A stretch of DNA of 64,000 bases, taken from assembly GCA_947652605.1 (NCBI GenBank), contig OX393576.1, forward strand, positions 64,208,966 through 64,272,965. The letters are read 5' to 3'. Position numbers and translations under genes: made by a program. Of this stretch, positions 10,933-21,839 are shown piece after piece. The stretch comes from Elmis aenea (Eukaryota > Arthropoda > Insecta > Coleoptera > Elmidae). The notes beneath the pieces are model-generated. The model ran no database searches and was not told the DNA's origin. It saw only the letters and a list, made by a program, of their open reading frames with translations. Position 1 is the first letter of the stretch; every line of letters begins with the position of its first letter.

Positions 10933-11873
10933 CAGGGTGGGCAAATTTCGATGTTTCATAGGGAATATCGGTAGGTAACTATAAGAGTTATGGAAAAACG
11001 GACCTACGTTCCTCAATTTTTTTTTTTTCGAGAAAAAGTTAATGGTGAACACTAAAATTGGTTTTCGACTTTTCGTTTTATGACTATATCTCGCTTGTTT
11101 ATGAAAATATAAAAAAATAATTTTAACGTTCTACAGGCACTTTTTTGATAAGAATGCAGTGGCGTAGAAATTTTTTTTCGAAACTTAAGTTGTGACAAAG
11201 TTGTATTTTTTTAAATAAAGCCCATAGTTGGCTGTGGCATCACGAGAAAGAGAATTTTTTCCCCATTTATATTTTTGTACCTAAAAAACACGAAATGGCT
11301 TACGAATATTACGAAAAGTATGATCAACAATTAAACGTGATTATTTCTGTCAAACTATCATTAAACCAACAGAATGACAGTTTGTTTTACCGGTTATATT
11401 CTTAATGACATAAGCCTACTACTAGCAAAAAATAAAATATGAAAAATAACGTAATTTTTGCTATAATGTAAGGAGTATTAATAAATCGATATATATTATT
11501 GGAATGGGGAAAAAATCATTTTTCTGGTGTCACCACAGCCATCTATGGGTTCTATTTAAAAAAATACAACTTTATATCACAACTCGAATTTCGAAACAAA
11601 AATTGAAAAATTGTCTACGCCACTGCATTCTTATCAAAAAAGTGCCTGCAGAACATCAAAATTTATTTGTTTATTTTCATAAACAAGCGAGATATAGTCA
11701 TAAAACGAGAAATTGAAAAATCGATTTATCGGCGATAACTTGAAAACAAAAGACTATAACCAATTTTAGTTTTCACCATTAACTTTTTCTCGAAAAAAGA
11801 GATGGATCCGTTTTTCGATACCTCTTATAGTTACCGAGATTCCCTATGAAATCATCGAAATTTGCCCACCCTG
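10933..11873. mobile_element. palindromic mariner-like element, CAGGGTGGGC family, TA-flanked
   Basis: CAGGGTGGGCAAATTTCGAT at the left is mirrored by ATCGAAATTTGCCCACCCTG at the right, with TA on both sides. The arms stay complementary for several hundred bases, for example TATGACTATATCTCGCTTGT near 11079 and its inverse near 11685. The core near 11290-11325 holds ACACGAAATGGCTTACGAAT, the first codons (MAYEYYEKYD) of the transposase start seen in the related copy at 56205. Only about ten codons remain, so the copy has no coding capacity. Confidence 0.88.
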
Positions 11874-11875
11874 TA

Positions 11876-12775
11876 CGTTTCAATTTATGCGCTTGTATAA
11901 CAACCTTAAAACACTTAAAATTAAAAAGGCGAGGATACGAATTCACGTACTGAGCAATGATTATTAATATTTATCCGAAAGATGACAAATTTAATACTTC
12001 TACTTTGCAGTACGCTTTTCTTTCAGTTAAGGAACATATTTTAATGTCTAAGAGCGCAAGAAAATACCTGCAGTAGATACGAGAACTAAATATTAGATTG
12101 CCGTTTTTATAAATTGATAAAATGCTGTTGATGTGAAGCTATATGAAAATTACAAGCAAAGAGAATATTTTATTCTGTACCGGTCTTTTATTACAACCTC
12201 TTTCCATCATTGACTTTCCGCTGCAATCTAAGAAAAGCGCTCTTTCGGCCTTGGTTCGGGGACGGTCTCATTAAGTGGTTTCCCTGGGTTACGGTTGTCA
12301 GGAGTCGTCAGAACCGACTTGTGTTATGAGCAGCTAGCAATTGGAATGAGGGAAGGAACTCTGGAGAAAAATAAAGCTATGAAAAAGGTACTATGAACAT
12401 TGGTGGAGCGAAGGCGTATTGCCGTTTCCTTTTTTCCTACTAGACTGTGATTTTTAATATTATTAGGGGCTAAAGTTTTCTTTGCAATGAACGAGAAAGT
12501 AATAAACTCGCTTAAAAATAACTAAATTAAAATTTTAGCTAATAACGTTATCGATCTTTTATCGTTCTAATTAATAATATAGGCTACATTTTAATTGAAG
12601 TTTTTTAATGAAATTGTGTGGTTTTGTTAGCGCATTTTTGACCTTAGTATTTAATTAAAATAAAATTCTACTCTCTATGGGCATTCTAGGGTTGACTTAA
12701 AATGCTTATGTATAAAGGATCTTCCGTATAATTGATAAAACAGAGCTAAGTCAGTAGCAATCTAATAGTTTAGAG
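11876..12775. other. non-coding interval, no gene seen
   Basis: No recognisable element. A GC-richer patch near 12235-12370 has no open frame worth reporting. Confidence 0.5.
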
Positions 12776-13280
12776 CAGGGCCGGACCTAGTAAACTAAAT
12801 AAATCTATGGTCTCTTTTAATTGTTTAAATCGAGGTTGAAGCGACTGCAGTGTTTTATCTAACACTTGATTAAAACAGTTTATTTTATATGCTTCCTTTG
12901 CATTAACAACAGGGTCGTCTGAGGACTCGTATGCAAATTGCCTTTTGCGTTTCCGTAAACGTTTCAACTGGAATTGTGAAACAACATCTAAATCTTTTGC
13001 AAGATCATTTGCACCGATTAATACACCTTTAAAACCTTTTTTTCGGTACACTCTAGCCAGTTGCACAGGTTTTCAAAAGTGAGTATTCCCGAAGACAGAT
13101 CTGAGGTTTCACTTAGTAATTCTTTGCTCACTAAGTTCACTTGGAAAAACAAATCATGCCAGAAAACTAAAGATACCAAAAATTTGTAATCTTTCGTTTG
13201 AGTAGCCAAAGATTCTGATTCACTTTTTGCGTTTCCGTAAACGTTTCAACTGGAATTGTGGAACTAAATCTTTTGCATAT
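12776..13280 (-). pseudogene. hAT transposase C-terminal remnant with adjacent terminus
   Basis: On the - strand, 13209-13060 encodes ATQTKDYKFLVSLVFWHDLF, then FQVNLVSKELL and DLSSGIL. After a frameshift, 13066-12780 encodes GFKGVLIGANDLAKDLDV, KRLRKRKRQFAYESSDDPVV and NCFNQVLDKTLQSL. This is the order and wording of the region before the dimerisation domain in hAT transposases of the ZMYM1-like type. The frame ends against CAGGGCCGGACCTAG at 12776, which fits the 3' terminus of a hAT element. A roughly 60-bp segment of the gene (about 12943-12995) is repeated at 13222-13280. The N-terminus and the other end are missing. Confidence 0.8.
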
Positions 13281-13289
13281 TTTTCACAT

Positions 13290-14195
13290 TCTTATAACAA
13301 TTACCATGCTGCTCTTTCAACTAAAACTTTAAGAACATGATAACGTTATCAGAAATTGCAGTTTTTGGATTGCTTTCCAAGTAAAATAATTAAATAAATT
13401 TAAGCATTATGGGTTGTTTAAGGTGACATATTACTTCAAAACATGTTAAAATAAGATAAGTCTAGGTAGTAAGAAATTGCACGCGCGCCGAAACCCGATT
13501 ACAAAGGCGAACTTTTAATAATCAAAACCATGTTTAAGGTTTGAAAAAAACCCTCATCAGATACCTACTTAGGGTTTTTTAAAACTTTTTTAGGAAATAT
13601 AGACTTTATTTATTTATACTGCACGTCCTGCATTATTAAACATTAGGAGGTTTACTAAAAAAAGAGTGTGTTGCCTCTGAATTTTTTTATAAGGCATTAT
13701 TCGAATAACTCGTTTACGTAACAAAAATTTAATAAAAAATCACTTATTTTCTTTCATACAACGCTTCAGGCCAAAACTTTAAGAACTACAGTCAACGCAC
13801 ATGCATTGGTTAATTATACAGAGAGATCTTAACATGTGGCGATTGCAAAAATGTTCCAAATACTATGAAAGATTGTTTCATCATCCTAATTCATTAGCAG
13901 CAAAGTAACTCGTAAACACTAGACAAACTAAGAGACTTAAGAGGAATAAAGTTTGGACTTAACTAATCGATTTAAGTTAACCCTATGTTACCAAAAACAA
14001 TAACCTTAGTTAAGTAACTTTAAGTGGGTAGTTGTAACTGAGTGCTGGGACAGCTTATCCATGTCAAATCAAAGCCCTAAATTACCTTAATGTTAATCAA
14101 AAATAGATTGTAAATGAAGGATAGATGGCATTAAAAAAATATGAAGCCTTTCGTAAAAAAATACTGGAGTTTTGAGACTGCATGGTCTTTGTCAG
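13290..14195. other. non-coding interval, no gene seen
   Basis: AT-rich, no open frame with recognisable content. A LINE remnant starts just after. Confidence 0.5.
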
Positions 14196-14199
14196 AAGC

Positions 14200-15152
14200 T
14201 TTCTTAGTTATGTAAATTGCCAAAACTTCCCTTATACAATTTGCCGATGACACATATGCTATTATTAGTGACTCGGATTCCATAAATTCTGAACAAAAAC
14301 TCTTCGACTGTTTAGGCCATCTCCAACATTTGCTCACATTAAACAACCTTATACGTCAATAAAACTCAAGTTATAGAATTTTCACAAAGTAAAATAACCT
14401 CCGACTTAACACTTCAAAATAATTCTATAACAATACTAAATGTTGTAAATAATATATCATTTCTTGGTTTATGTATTGACTCTAGACTGGACTGGTCATA
14501 CTATATCGAACGCCTGTCACAAAGCTTATAACGGTACCCTTTCGCACTAAAAAGCCTAAAAAAATTGGTCAATACAAACGCGGCCAAAACTGCATAACAT
14601 GTTGAATCTAGGTTACGCTATGCTGTAATTTTTTGGGGTAACGCTAGTGACTCTGAACTCCTCTTTATTATACAAAAGCGATGTAAGTATAAGAAATATT
14701 TTTGGTCTAATTTACCGAGATCAATGTAAAGACACTTTTTGTGACCTATTACGGCCTATTCATTCTCGAAGCCATTCGTAAGAAATAATGTTGATCTGTT
14801 CGAAGACAATATAAGAAACCATGCAGCCAATACCCGACACAAAAAAATCTAAAGCCCGATTGCTTCAAATATACCTATCTTCACAAAATGTTGCCTCTAT
14901 AATTATTGCTATATATAACAAATTTAACACATCACCTGCGAGTATAAAAAATCTTCCCACCCACGTCTTGAAGAAAAGTTTAAGAAATGTTCTGATCTCT
15001 AAAGCTTACTAAGGAGTAAGTGTATACATAAATGATGCTTCCTTTTTAATCTCTTTTAAGTAAATATAATTTCGTGTGTGTATTATTATTATTGGGACAT
15101 GTTCTACGCCTTTTTGGATATTTAGAACAAATAAAGATTATTATTATTATTA
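14200..15152 (+). pseudogene. 5'-truncated Jockey-like LINE with ATT-repeat tail
   Basis: The first recognisable part is the RT catalytic motif QFADDTYAIISDSDS near 14237, followed by LFDCLGHLQHLLTLNN. With frame changes come NKTQVIEFSQSKI, NISFLGLCIDSRLDW (the FLG-.-D..L.W motif), RYAVIFWGNASDSELL and IQKRCK, the spacing expected in Jockey/CR1-like reverse transcriptases. Several shifts and stops inactivate it. The 3' end has AATAAA and a tail of ATT repeats (near 15136-15151), a common LINE tail in insects. The endonuclease and most of the RT are missing. Confidence 0.85.
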
Positions 15153-15159
15153 ACTAAGG

Positions 15160-15415
15160 AAGCTACTAAAAAAAGTCTTAAAACTGGTCTTTGGTTTTTG
15201 CAATTAATTCTTCCTGAGAAAAAACGACTGATTCTCAAATGCATTCTTTAATATAACGGGGGTAAAATGTTTGAACTGTGATATTAATACGTTTCCTATG
15301 TTTTCATCTTATGTAACATTGGAATTGGTTTAGAAAATAAAAGTGACAAAATCATGCTTCCAAATATTTGACAAGTCTATGGAGGAGAACAAGGTTTGTG
15401 TAAAATTTAAATCAG
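15160..15415. other. non-coding interval, no gene seen
   Basis: AT-rich, nothing recognised. Confidence 0.5.
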
Positions 15416-15419
15416 TTTC

Positions 15420-15715
15420 AGCAGCGGGATGCAAGTCGTTTTCCGGCACAGTTGGAGGTGGTCATCACAGAGAACGGTTGCCATCAAAAGCAACACGCGC
15501 ACTTTATTGATCCTTGTTCGTGAGGTGGCGGAGTATAGGTGGCGGCGAAAATGGCGGTATTTCCCAACATTCGGTGATACGACAGCTGTCAGATGCATGC
15601 TCAGGCGAGCTGCAAATAACGGCGACATGTGTACCTACCCGCTACCCGCGTACGGCGTGCGATATGCCATGCCACGGCGAGCACTGGTGCAAATAATACG
15701 ATGTGTCACCGAACA
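15420..15715. other. GC-rich island of unknown nature
   Basis: Distinctly GC- and CpG-richer than its surroundings (for example GAGGTGGCGGAGTATAGGTG and GCTACCCGCGTACGGCGTGC). Overlapping open frames exist on both strands, the longest 101 codons on + from 15429, but none has recognisable protein content. It could be a host promoter or exon, a conserved non-coding element or a fragment of a GC-rich repeat. Confidence 0.3.
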
Positions 15716-15739
15716 TAAAAATATCTTTTCGTAATATGT

Positions 15740-16540
15740 AATGCGAGTATATGAAATTTTTATGACCTGGGATTTTTTAGTTATGAAATGGGTATTCAGA
15801 AGGAAACACGGAGAATTAAAATGAAAAGTGCTTTGTGCCTGAAAAATGGGAAAATAAAATCCGCTGTATCAGAAAAATGACGACTCTTAGTTTATAACCT
15901 TTTTACCGTTTTATTTACAGCGCAGTTACGCCGTCGGAACAAAAATGTGATAAAGCACTTCTATATTGTATATTACGATACAACTTATAGTAATATTTTT
16001 TAATGAACGAGCATAAAATGTTATGTATAACGACAAACGCGCAGCGGTTCTTATGTCGTGCAAATTTAACTTTGCAAATTGGATCACTAAAAACAACATA
16101 CATTAAACAACAAATTGGTGCCACTTACAAATATCACAATTAAATATTTACACAACAGTCAACTCTTCCGGAGCCATCCTAGTGAATAAATAGCGTCACT
16201 TTTTACGTAAAACGATCAAACGAAATAACTTTTTTTCATAGTGTTAAAGTTGGGTTATTTTTTAGCAATACTGGTAAAATGTTTTGATATAGTAAAACTA
16301 AACAGAAATTAACTTGAAATTGCTGCATTTCCAATATTGGACGGTACATACATCGAATCACTTACATATTTTTTTAAATTGCAATTTTGTAATGTTCACA
16401 ATGCTAAAATCTAAATTGAACATGTTGTTATTTTAAAATTTGTAAATTATAACGCTTTAGCTTTCATTGTAACACAATATTGGTTTGGTATTTTGTGTTG
16501 TAAGTGCTTTTGCAGTGACAATAATTAATTCAATGGAAAA
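15740..16540. other. non-coding interval, no gene seen
   Basis: AT-rich sequence with no repeat boundary or recognisable coding. Confidence 0.5.
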
Positions 16541-16546
16541 CGTATA

Positions 16547-17153
16547 CAGAGTGTAGAATTGGATCACGCAACATAGTAATTTCAATGGTACAATTTTAAA
16601 AGTTCTATGTTATCTCCCCTAATTCTTTTAGAAACAAAGTGCAATTAGGTTTTTAGTAGGGAAAAAAATGCTGTATCTTTAAATGTAATCATTATTAGTT
16701 TTAAGTTTTCCAATAATTGAGAATTAAGCAAATTACAAAATGCGTTTTGACAAAAATCCGTAGTGCCTTGGAATTATGCTGTGACAACTGCCCAGCCTAA
16801 TGTCACTTATATTGTCACTTTGACGCGAAATTCATTCTTAATTATCCTTTATATTTAATCAAACATTTACCTCACACAATCAGTTTTGTTTTCAATCCAA
16901 GAAATAATAAAAACTTTGCGTCATAGTAACAGTATAAGCGTTATTAGGATGGGCAGTTGTCACAGCATAATTCCAAGGCACTACAGACTTTTGTCAAAAC
17001 GCGTCTTGTATTTTGCTTAAGTTATTGGAAAAGGAAAAATTAACATTACATTTATAGACACTTTTTTTCCAAATTAATTAGCGGAGATAATATACAACTT
17101 TTAAAATTTTACCATTGGAAGTACTAAGTTGCGTGATACAATTCTACACCCTG
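16547..17153. mobile_element. palindromic TA-flanked MITE, CAGAGTGTAGAATTG family
   Basis: CAGAGTGTAGAATTGGATCA at the left pairs with the right end (GTTGCGTGATACAATTC, then TACACCCTG), TA outside both. The inner arms pair strongly: GTAGTGCCTTGGAATTATGC near 16760 and its inverse near 16962, and TGTGACAACTGCCCA with TGGGCAGTTGTCACA. The loop is roughly 16800-16945. No coding remnant is recognisable. Confidence 0.85.
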
Positions 17154-17466
17154 TATAATAAAATGTTTAGCTTGTGTTTATTTTGCAACAATACTCAAAA
17201 CACATGCACTACTTTTGTTACTTTTTGGATTTCTCTGTTTCGAAAAAATGTTGTTTTCAAGCTGTTTAATATTCTTCAAACTTGTCCTGTCCGTTCAGTT
17301 ATTTCTTTGTCCATCCATCCATTTCCTTCAATGATTGTTCTTATATATTGAACTTTGTCAAATTATTCCACTTTTTGTCCTTTAAGTGTGATATAATTCA
17401 TCCTCTGATGCTTTTTTTGTTTTGTTTGTAACGACAGAAAAGCTCTTTAGGTAAAAAAAATATACA

Positions 17467-17940
17467 GGAATTCGAACACTTGAAAGAGGAACCGGTATAA
17501 AAGTTCAGATTAAAAACGCCATACAGATAGGAACAAAATCATGTAAGCTAGAACTATACAAACCACTAGAAAAAGAAAAGGTAATGAATAACAAGTATAA
17601 GTTAAAACAACTTCAAGAAACTTTATATAAACAACGAAAGAACTAAGGAGGAACTGGAAATTCAAAAGAAGTTAAAACAAATAGCGGAAGAAGAGTGACA
17701 GAAAGGAAGAACACCGAAAATAGGATATCAAAAAATCACAGTAGATGGAAAAGAATGGAGATGGGACAGGGAGCAGGAAAAGCTGAAACAACAACAAACC
17801 AAAAACTGACAGAGAATAACAGAAATATTAGAACAAAGATCCAGGCAAAGAAAAAGAACATGAGAAAGAAAATAAATGTAAAAATAATAAATAAGAAAAA
17901 ATAACAAGCAGATATTGGAAATAGCACAATCAATGAAAAA
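17467..17940 (+). pseudogene. non-LTR retrotransposon ORF1-type remnant
   Basis: The + strand encodes GIRTLERGTGIKVQIKNAIQ and VMNNKYKLKQLQETLY, then after a +1 shift TKEELEIQKKLKQIAEEE, stop, KGRTPKIGYQKITVDGKEW, RWDREQEKLKQQQTKN. The wording (LERG.G, VM-NK-KL, GYQKI-VDG-WRWD) matches proteins I know as the first open frame or leader region of insect LINE elements. The family name is uncertain. The frame has one shift and several stops. Downstream sequence becomes purine-rich and unreadable. Confidence 0.6.
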
Positions 17941-17959
17941 GGACATGGGAAAGAAATAA

Positions 17960-18890
17960 GAAAACTCAACTCCACCCGTGAGGGTAGATAGGTCTAACAG
18001 ATGTAAGAAAAAGAAGATTATATGAAAGAGTTTTAGTTCCTTAAATTAAGTTATACTCTTCTTTTCCACGTTCATACAGTACTATCCCAGAAATTAATTA
18101 ATATTTTTGTTAAGGTATTTATAAATTGTTTTTAAATATTTATAAACTGGTTAAATTCTTTTAAGAAGCATTCAATTTTGTTCAGGATATGTGGGTGGAT
18201 AACGTTCTCACGCAGATATCTGAGCCGACGATAAGCAACTCAAGAAAATTTGATCTCTCAAGAACATTATATTTACAAACTATAAAAGTAGGTATCTAGT
18301 TTAAAGAGTACATTTAACGGCTATCAGTCTATCATAAACTAGACGAGACATTATTCGTAAATCATTTTAACTGTTCGCTGCCAGTAGCAGGGTGAATGTA
18401 CAACGGTTTAAGTCTGCTTTTCCACCTTCATGCACTAGGAGTGTAATTTCATAGGTCGTTTAGGCTTTTTTATCTGACAGTTATGCGCAAACTTTAATGT
18501 TCTTTCGCATGGCAGGGCGAAATCATAAACTTGGTGTTGCGTTGAACCATTGCCAGTCGCAATCCTTCCTCTTGTGTTGCGTTGGAGCGCTTATGAGCGC
18601 GGCAGCAGTTCAAAATAATAAAGGACGATACTAGTGAATTTATTCATTAATTAATACGTTATCATCACTATATCTCTCAAGTCATTCAAAACTATTGCAA
18701 ATTTCTACTGCTTACAAATCTTCACCGATTTATTGTAACTAAGCATAGTTTTTCACCGGTAAATAAGGAGTCAAACATTTAAAGCACCACAAAAAATTAT
18801 TACATAACTATAGGCACCATTCTGGTGTTATTTGCTGCCATTTTTGCTGCGTATCTACAACTCTTAAAAAATATGGATTTTTAGTGGCAT
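17960..18890. other. non-coding interval, no gene seen
   Basis: No recognisable element. A GC-richer patch at about 18515-18605 has no open frame of note. Confidence 0.5.
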
Positions 18891-19307
18891 AATAGTGGAA
18901 ATTGTGCCGATTAACTGTTCTGGTTGACAGTTCATACAAATTGTTTTGAGTTTTCAAAGGCTACTGCCGATATTTTAGGTAAATTACTCGCAAATAATCA
19001 TAAGAAACGAAATAACTTCAAAAATATTGTATTTAGACATAAAATATGCTTAACGTTTAAACATAAACAACCTATAATATTTTTGAAAGAGAATTTAATT
19101 TTACATCCAAAAATACAAAACATACAGGGTGTTCCATTAAAAAAACAATGTTTGGTATCAGAGCGCAAAAACAAAACACTGCGTATAGTTGAAAATAATT
19201 TTAGGTTATGTAGTAAATGATAACAAACAACTTTTACTTTTAACTTTTTTTAATATTATTACTAATAACAGAGCTATCGAATAACTCGTCTTGGCAGGGA
19301 CACCCTG
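18890..19307 (-). mobile_element. one-ended CAGGGTGTCCC mariner-like fragment
   Basis: Read on the - strand from 19307 it starts CAGGGTGTCCCTGCCAAGAC. An internal ACAGGGTGTTCCATTAAA word (near 19124, + strand) sits about 185 bp from the end, a layout seen elsewhere in this repeat class. The partner end is not found. The 98-codon frame across it (18924-19220 +) has no recognisable domain. Confidence 0.6.
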
Positions 19308-19309
19308 TA

Positions 19310-20110
19310 TATTTTATATTTTATATAATAATTCAATATCAAATTGGTAATTGGTTCCGAACACCAGGGGGGGGGGGGCAACTGACCCATCTTGCCCCCC
19401 CTTGCGGGCGCCTATGTACATAACTGAAAATCTATATTATAGAGACCCGGCATGTGCAATAAATCGAATTACAATCTTATAAAGCAGTTTATATTACTTA
19501 ATGGGTTACTACCCACACCTATTTAGAAATACGTCTTCAAAATGCAAATCATAGACTGTTAACGAAGTCATTAACATGTCAACTTTTCGTGAGCCTATGA
19601 AATTTTCTTACAAAGCCTGGACACCTGCCAATTACGCTGTTGCATGTGTAATATTTTCCCAGGCCGACTGCGACCACCAGTTGCTCGACCAATTCCTGCA
19701 GCTTATAAAGCCTGTTGCGCCCAAAAACTATTTCTTGACGGCTGTGATTTACAACCACGCAATAAGCCGAAGAAGGGAACACAATTGAAAGTTTAATCGA
19801 TTGATATCAATGGTGAATAAAAAATTATCTTTACGTGACGTTATTCACTTGTCGTTCGGGTTTTGATAACGAATTAATTTAAATATTAAAAGATATTATG
19901 ATATCTAAGTAACTTACTTATTTCTAGGAGCTTTTTGGGTATTTACATGGGCAGCATCACACGATTAAGCCTTTTGTTGTTCATAGCAGTCAAATTTTCG
20001 CAGCAAAATCATTTAATATTCAGAAAAATTGGATATAAAAATACGTAAAATAGATCAATTTATCAGCAAACTAAATTCCATGTGCATTTTCGTTAATATT
20101 AATTTATTGA
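19310..20110. other. non-coding interval with an 11-12 bp G run
   Basis: Contains CACCAGGGGGGGGGGG near 19364 followed by GCCCCCCCTTGCGGGCGCC, likely a decayed repeat end. Overlapping short frames near 19576-19788 (70 codons +, 67 codons -) have no recognisable content. Confidence 0.4.
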
Positions 20111-20119
20111 TGAGCTTTA

Positions 20120-20210
20120 CAGGGTTGGCAAAAACCCAGGTTTTAGTAATAAAAACCAGCCCAGTGGGTTTTATTGGGTCGTAAAACTGGGTTTTATTGG
20201 TTTTAAAGTG
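20120..20210. mobile_element. fragment resembling a hAT terminus (CAGGGTTGGCAAAAACCC)
   Basis: CAGGGTTGGCAAAAACCCAG, then GTTTTAGTAATAAAAACC, followed by GTGGGTTTTATTGGG words. CAGGGTTGGCAAAAACCC is an end I associate with hAT MITEs. No second end is present. Confidence 0.4.
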
Positions 20211-20363
20211 ATAATCGTACATACTAAATATACTATTATGTATTTAGGGTAACTAGATTGTTTCACTAGAAAGCGGGAAAATAGATATACATATTTATTA
20301 AATTAAAAAAAAAAGTATCATAGAAAAATGTATTTGTTTGCACACACTATAAATCGCAATGTA

Positions 20364-20996
20364 CAGGGTTGTCCAAATTCGATGGGATTACATGGGTATT
20401 TCGCTTAATAGTTAAGATAGAGAAACGGTTACATTACCAAAAATGTGCAGTTTTTTGGGACAAACTCAGAACAGTTTTCAAATATATTCCATCATTTCGC
20501 GTTTTTCTTGTTTTTTGTTTTGTTTTCACAGCCTAACTTTTGTTATTCATCTTTAAAAAAATTAATAAACCTTTGTAACTTGCGTATTATTAAAAATAAA
20601 TACATCAACCCTTATTTATTTGGAATCAGAAAAAAATAAGTAAATAAATAAGTCATGGACGCTATCCATTTAAAAAAAGGTAAGTTTGTGTCATAACTTT
20701 TTAACGGCGATCGCAATTTTTTTTTTAAGCAGTATCAAAATTTAGATAAAAATATCTAAGAATAATCTTAATAAACTTTTTTGACATTTACAACAATAAG
20801 GGAGATATGACACATAATTAATATAACAAAAAACAGTTTTTCTCTAATAACTCAAAAACCGGAAATGATAAAATATTTTTGAAAACGGTTCTAAATTTGT
20901 CTCAAAAAACTGCACAGTTTTGGTAATTTAACCATTTCTCAATCTCTACTATTAAGCGAGATACCCATGTAATCCCATCGAATTTGGACCACCCTG
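20364..20996. mobile_element. palindromic TA-flanked MITE, CAGGGTGGTCCAAATTC family, copy 1
   Basis: The left end CAGGGTTGTCCAAATTCGAT, then GGGATTACATGGGTAT, is inverted at the right (ATACCCATGTAATCCC, then ATCGAATTTGGACCACCCTG). TA flanks both sides. The same family occurs at 46681-47256, with the same arm words (AAAATGTGCAGTTTTTTGGG, AAAACCGGAAA). No transposase remnant is seen in the centre. Confidence 0.9.
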
Positions 20997-21088
20997 TACG
21001 GGTGTTTCAAAAGGTATGCCTTGAATATTTGGGACCTAAATAAAACGTTTTTAAGGATTAATTTTTTTTTTAAGTCTAGCTTCATATA

Positions 21089-21380
21089 CAGGGTGTCCAC
21101 AATTCGACGCTCGCTATGGGTAACTTTTTAACCGTAAGAGATACGTCGGTAAAATGGGGCAAAAGTTATCTACTTCATAGAGCAATACAGCGATGCATTT
21201 GTTTTTGAAAAAAAAAATCAAAGCTAACTTGATACCGATGAAAAACCAAAAATGTGTCATTTTCTTTTAATGAATTTATCTCAGTTGCTATGAGATATAG
21301 CAAAAAAGTGTCATTACAAGTTGTAGATATTTTTGATCTCAAACATAGCAACAGGAGTCCCTTCGTCCCTGTTATACACC
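21089..21380. mobile_element. one-ended CAGGGTGTCCACAATTC mariner-like fragment
   Basis: TACAGGGTGTCCACAATTCG marks the left end. The sequence then resembles the 5' non-coding arm of other members (short A/T homopolymers, GTAAGAGATACGTCGG). No right end is found. It stops near the Foldback-like element at 21410. Confidence 0.6.
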
Positions 21381-21409
21381 CCCAAATAGGAAACAGTTGG
21401 CTGATAAGC

Positions 21410-21829
21410 GGGTGCCGGATGAATTTCTGACAGCCAACTTCCCGACACAATAACTTGCCGACAGTCAAACTTCCCGAAACCAAGTTCCCGACAGCCAACG
21501 TCTCGAAAAATATGTAATATTTGGACCCAACCCTTTATAATTATAAATCCATGCGTTAGGGGCTAAATAATACTGTAACTGTTACTATTAATTATTTGCT
21601 AACCTTTCTGTTTAAGAAAGAAAACATCAAAATTATGTTTTCATAATAAATATTTCATTTATTATTTCGTACATTATCAAATTCATTTTAGTTTTTGGGA
21701 TTTTTGGAAGTTGCTTTTCGGGAAGTTGGTTTCGGGAAGTTTGACTGTCGGCATGTTAGTCTGTCGGGAAGTTGACGGTCGGTTAGTTGACCGTCGGGAA
21801 GTTGGCCTTCGGGAATATGACCCACACCT
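21410..21829. mobile_element. Foldback-like element with subrepeat arms and a 9-bp target duplication
   Basis: Both arms are built from tandem words of the CGGGAAGTTG type. The left arm holds five or so inverted copies (GCCAACTTCCCGACA, CAAACTTCCCGAAA, CAAGTTCCCGACAGC). The right arm holds about eight direct copies (TTTCGGGAAGTTTGAC, TGTCGGGAAGTTGAC, CCGTCGGGAAGTTGGC). The outer ends also pair (GGGTGCCGGAT against AGGTGTGGGTC on the opposite strand). CTGATAAGC occurs on both sides (21401-21409 and 21830-21838). Subrepeat arms plus an 8-9-bp duplication are the hallmarks of Foldback elements. The core (about 21510-21700) has no coding capacity. Confidence 0.82.
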
Positions 21830-21839
21830 CTGATAAGCA

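Noticed and set aside
12780..13209. Host ZMYM-type gene
   Set aside because: The similarity is to the hAT-transposase-derived part, the frame is shifted, and a hAT-like terminus abuts it, so it is a transposon remnant.
15429..15734. 101-codon open frame on + as a host gene
   Set aside because: A frame open on the opposite strand also exists, the protein has no recognisable domain, and GC-rich sequence lengthens chance frames.
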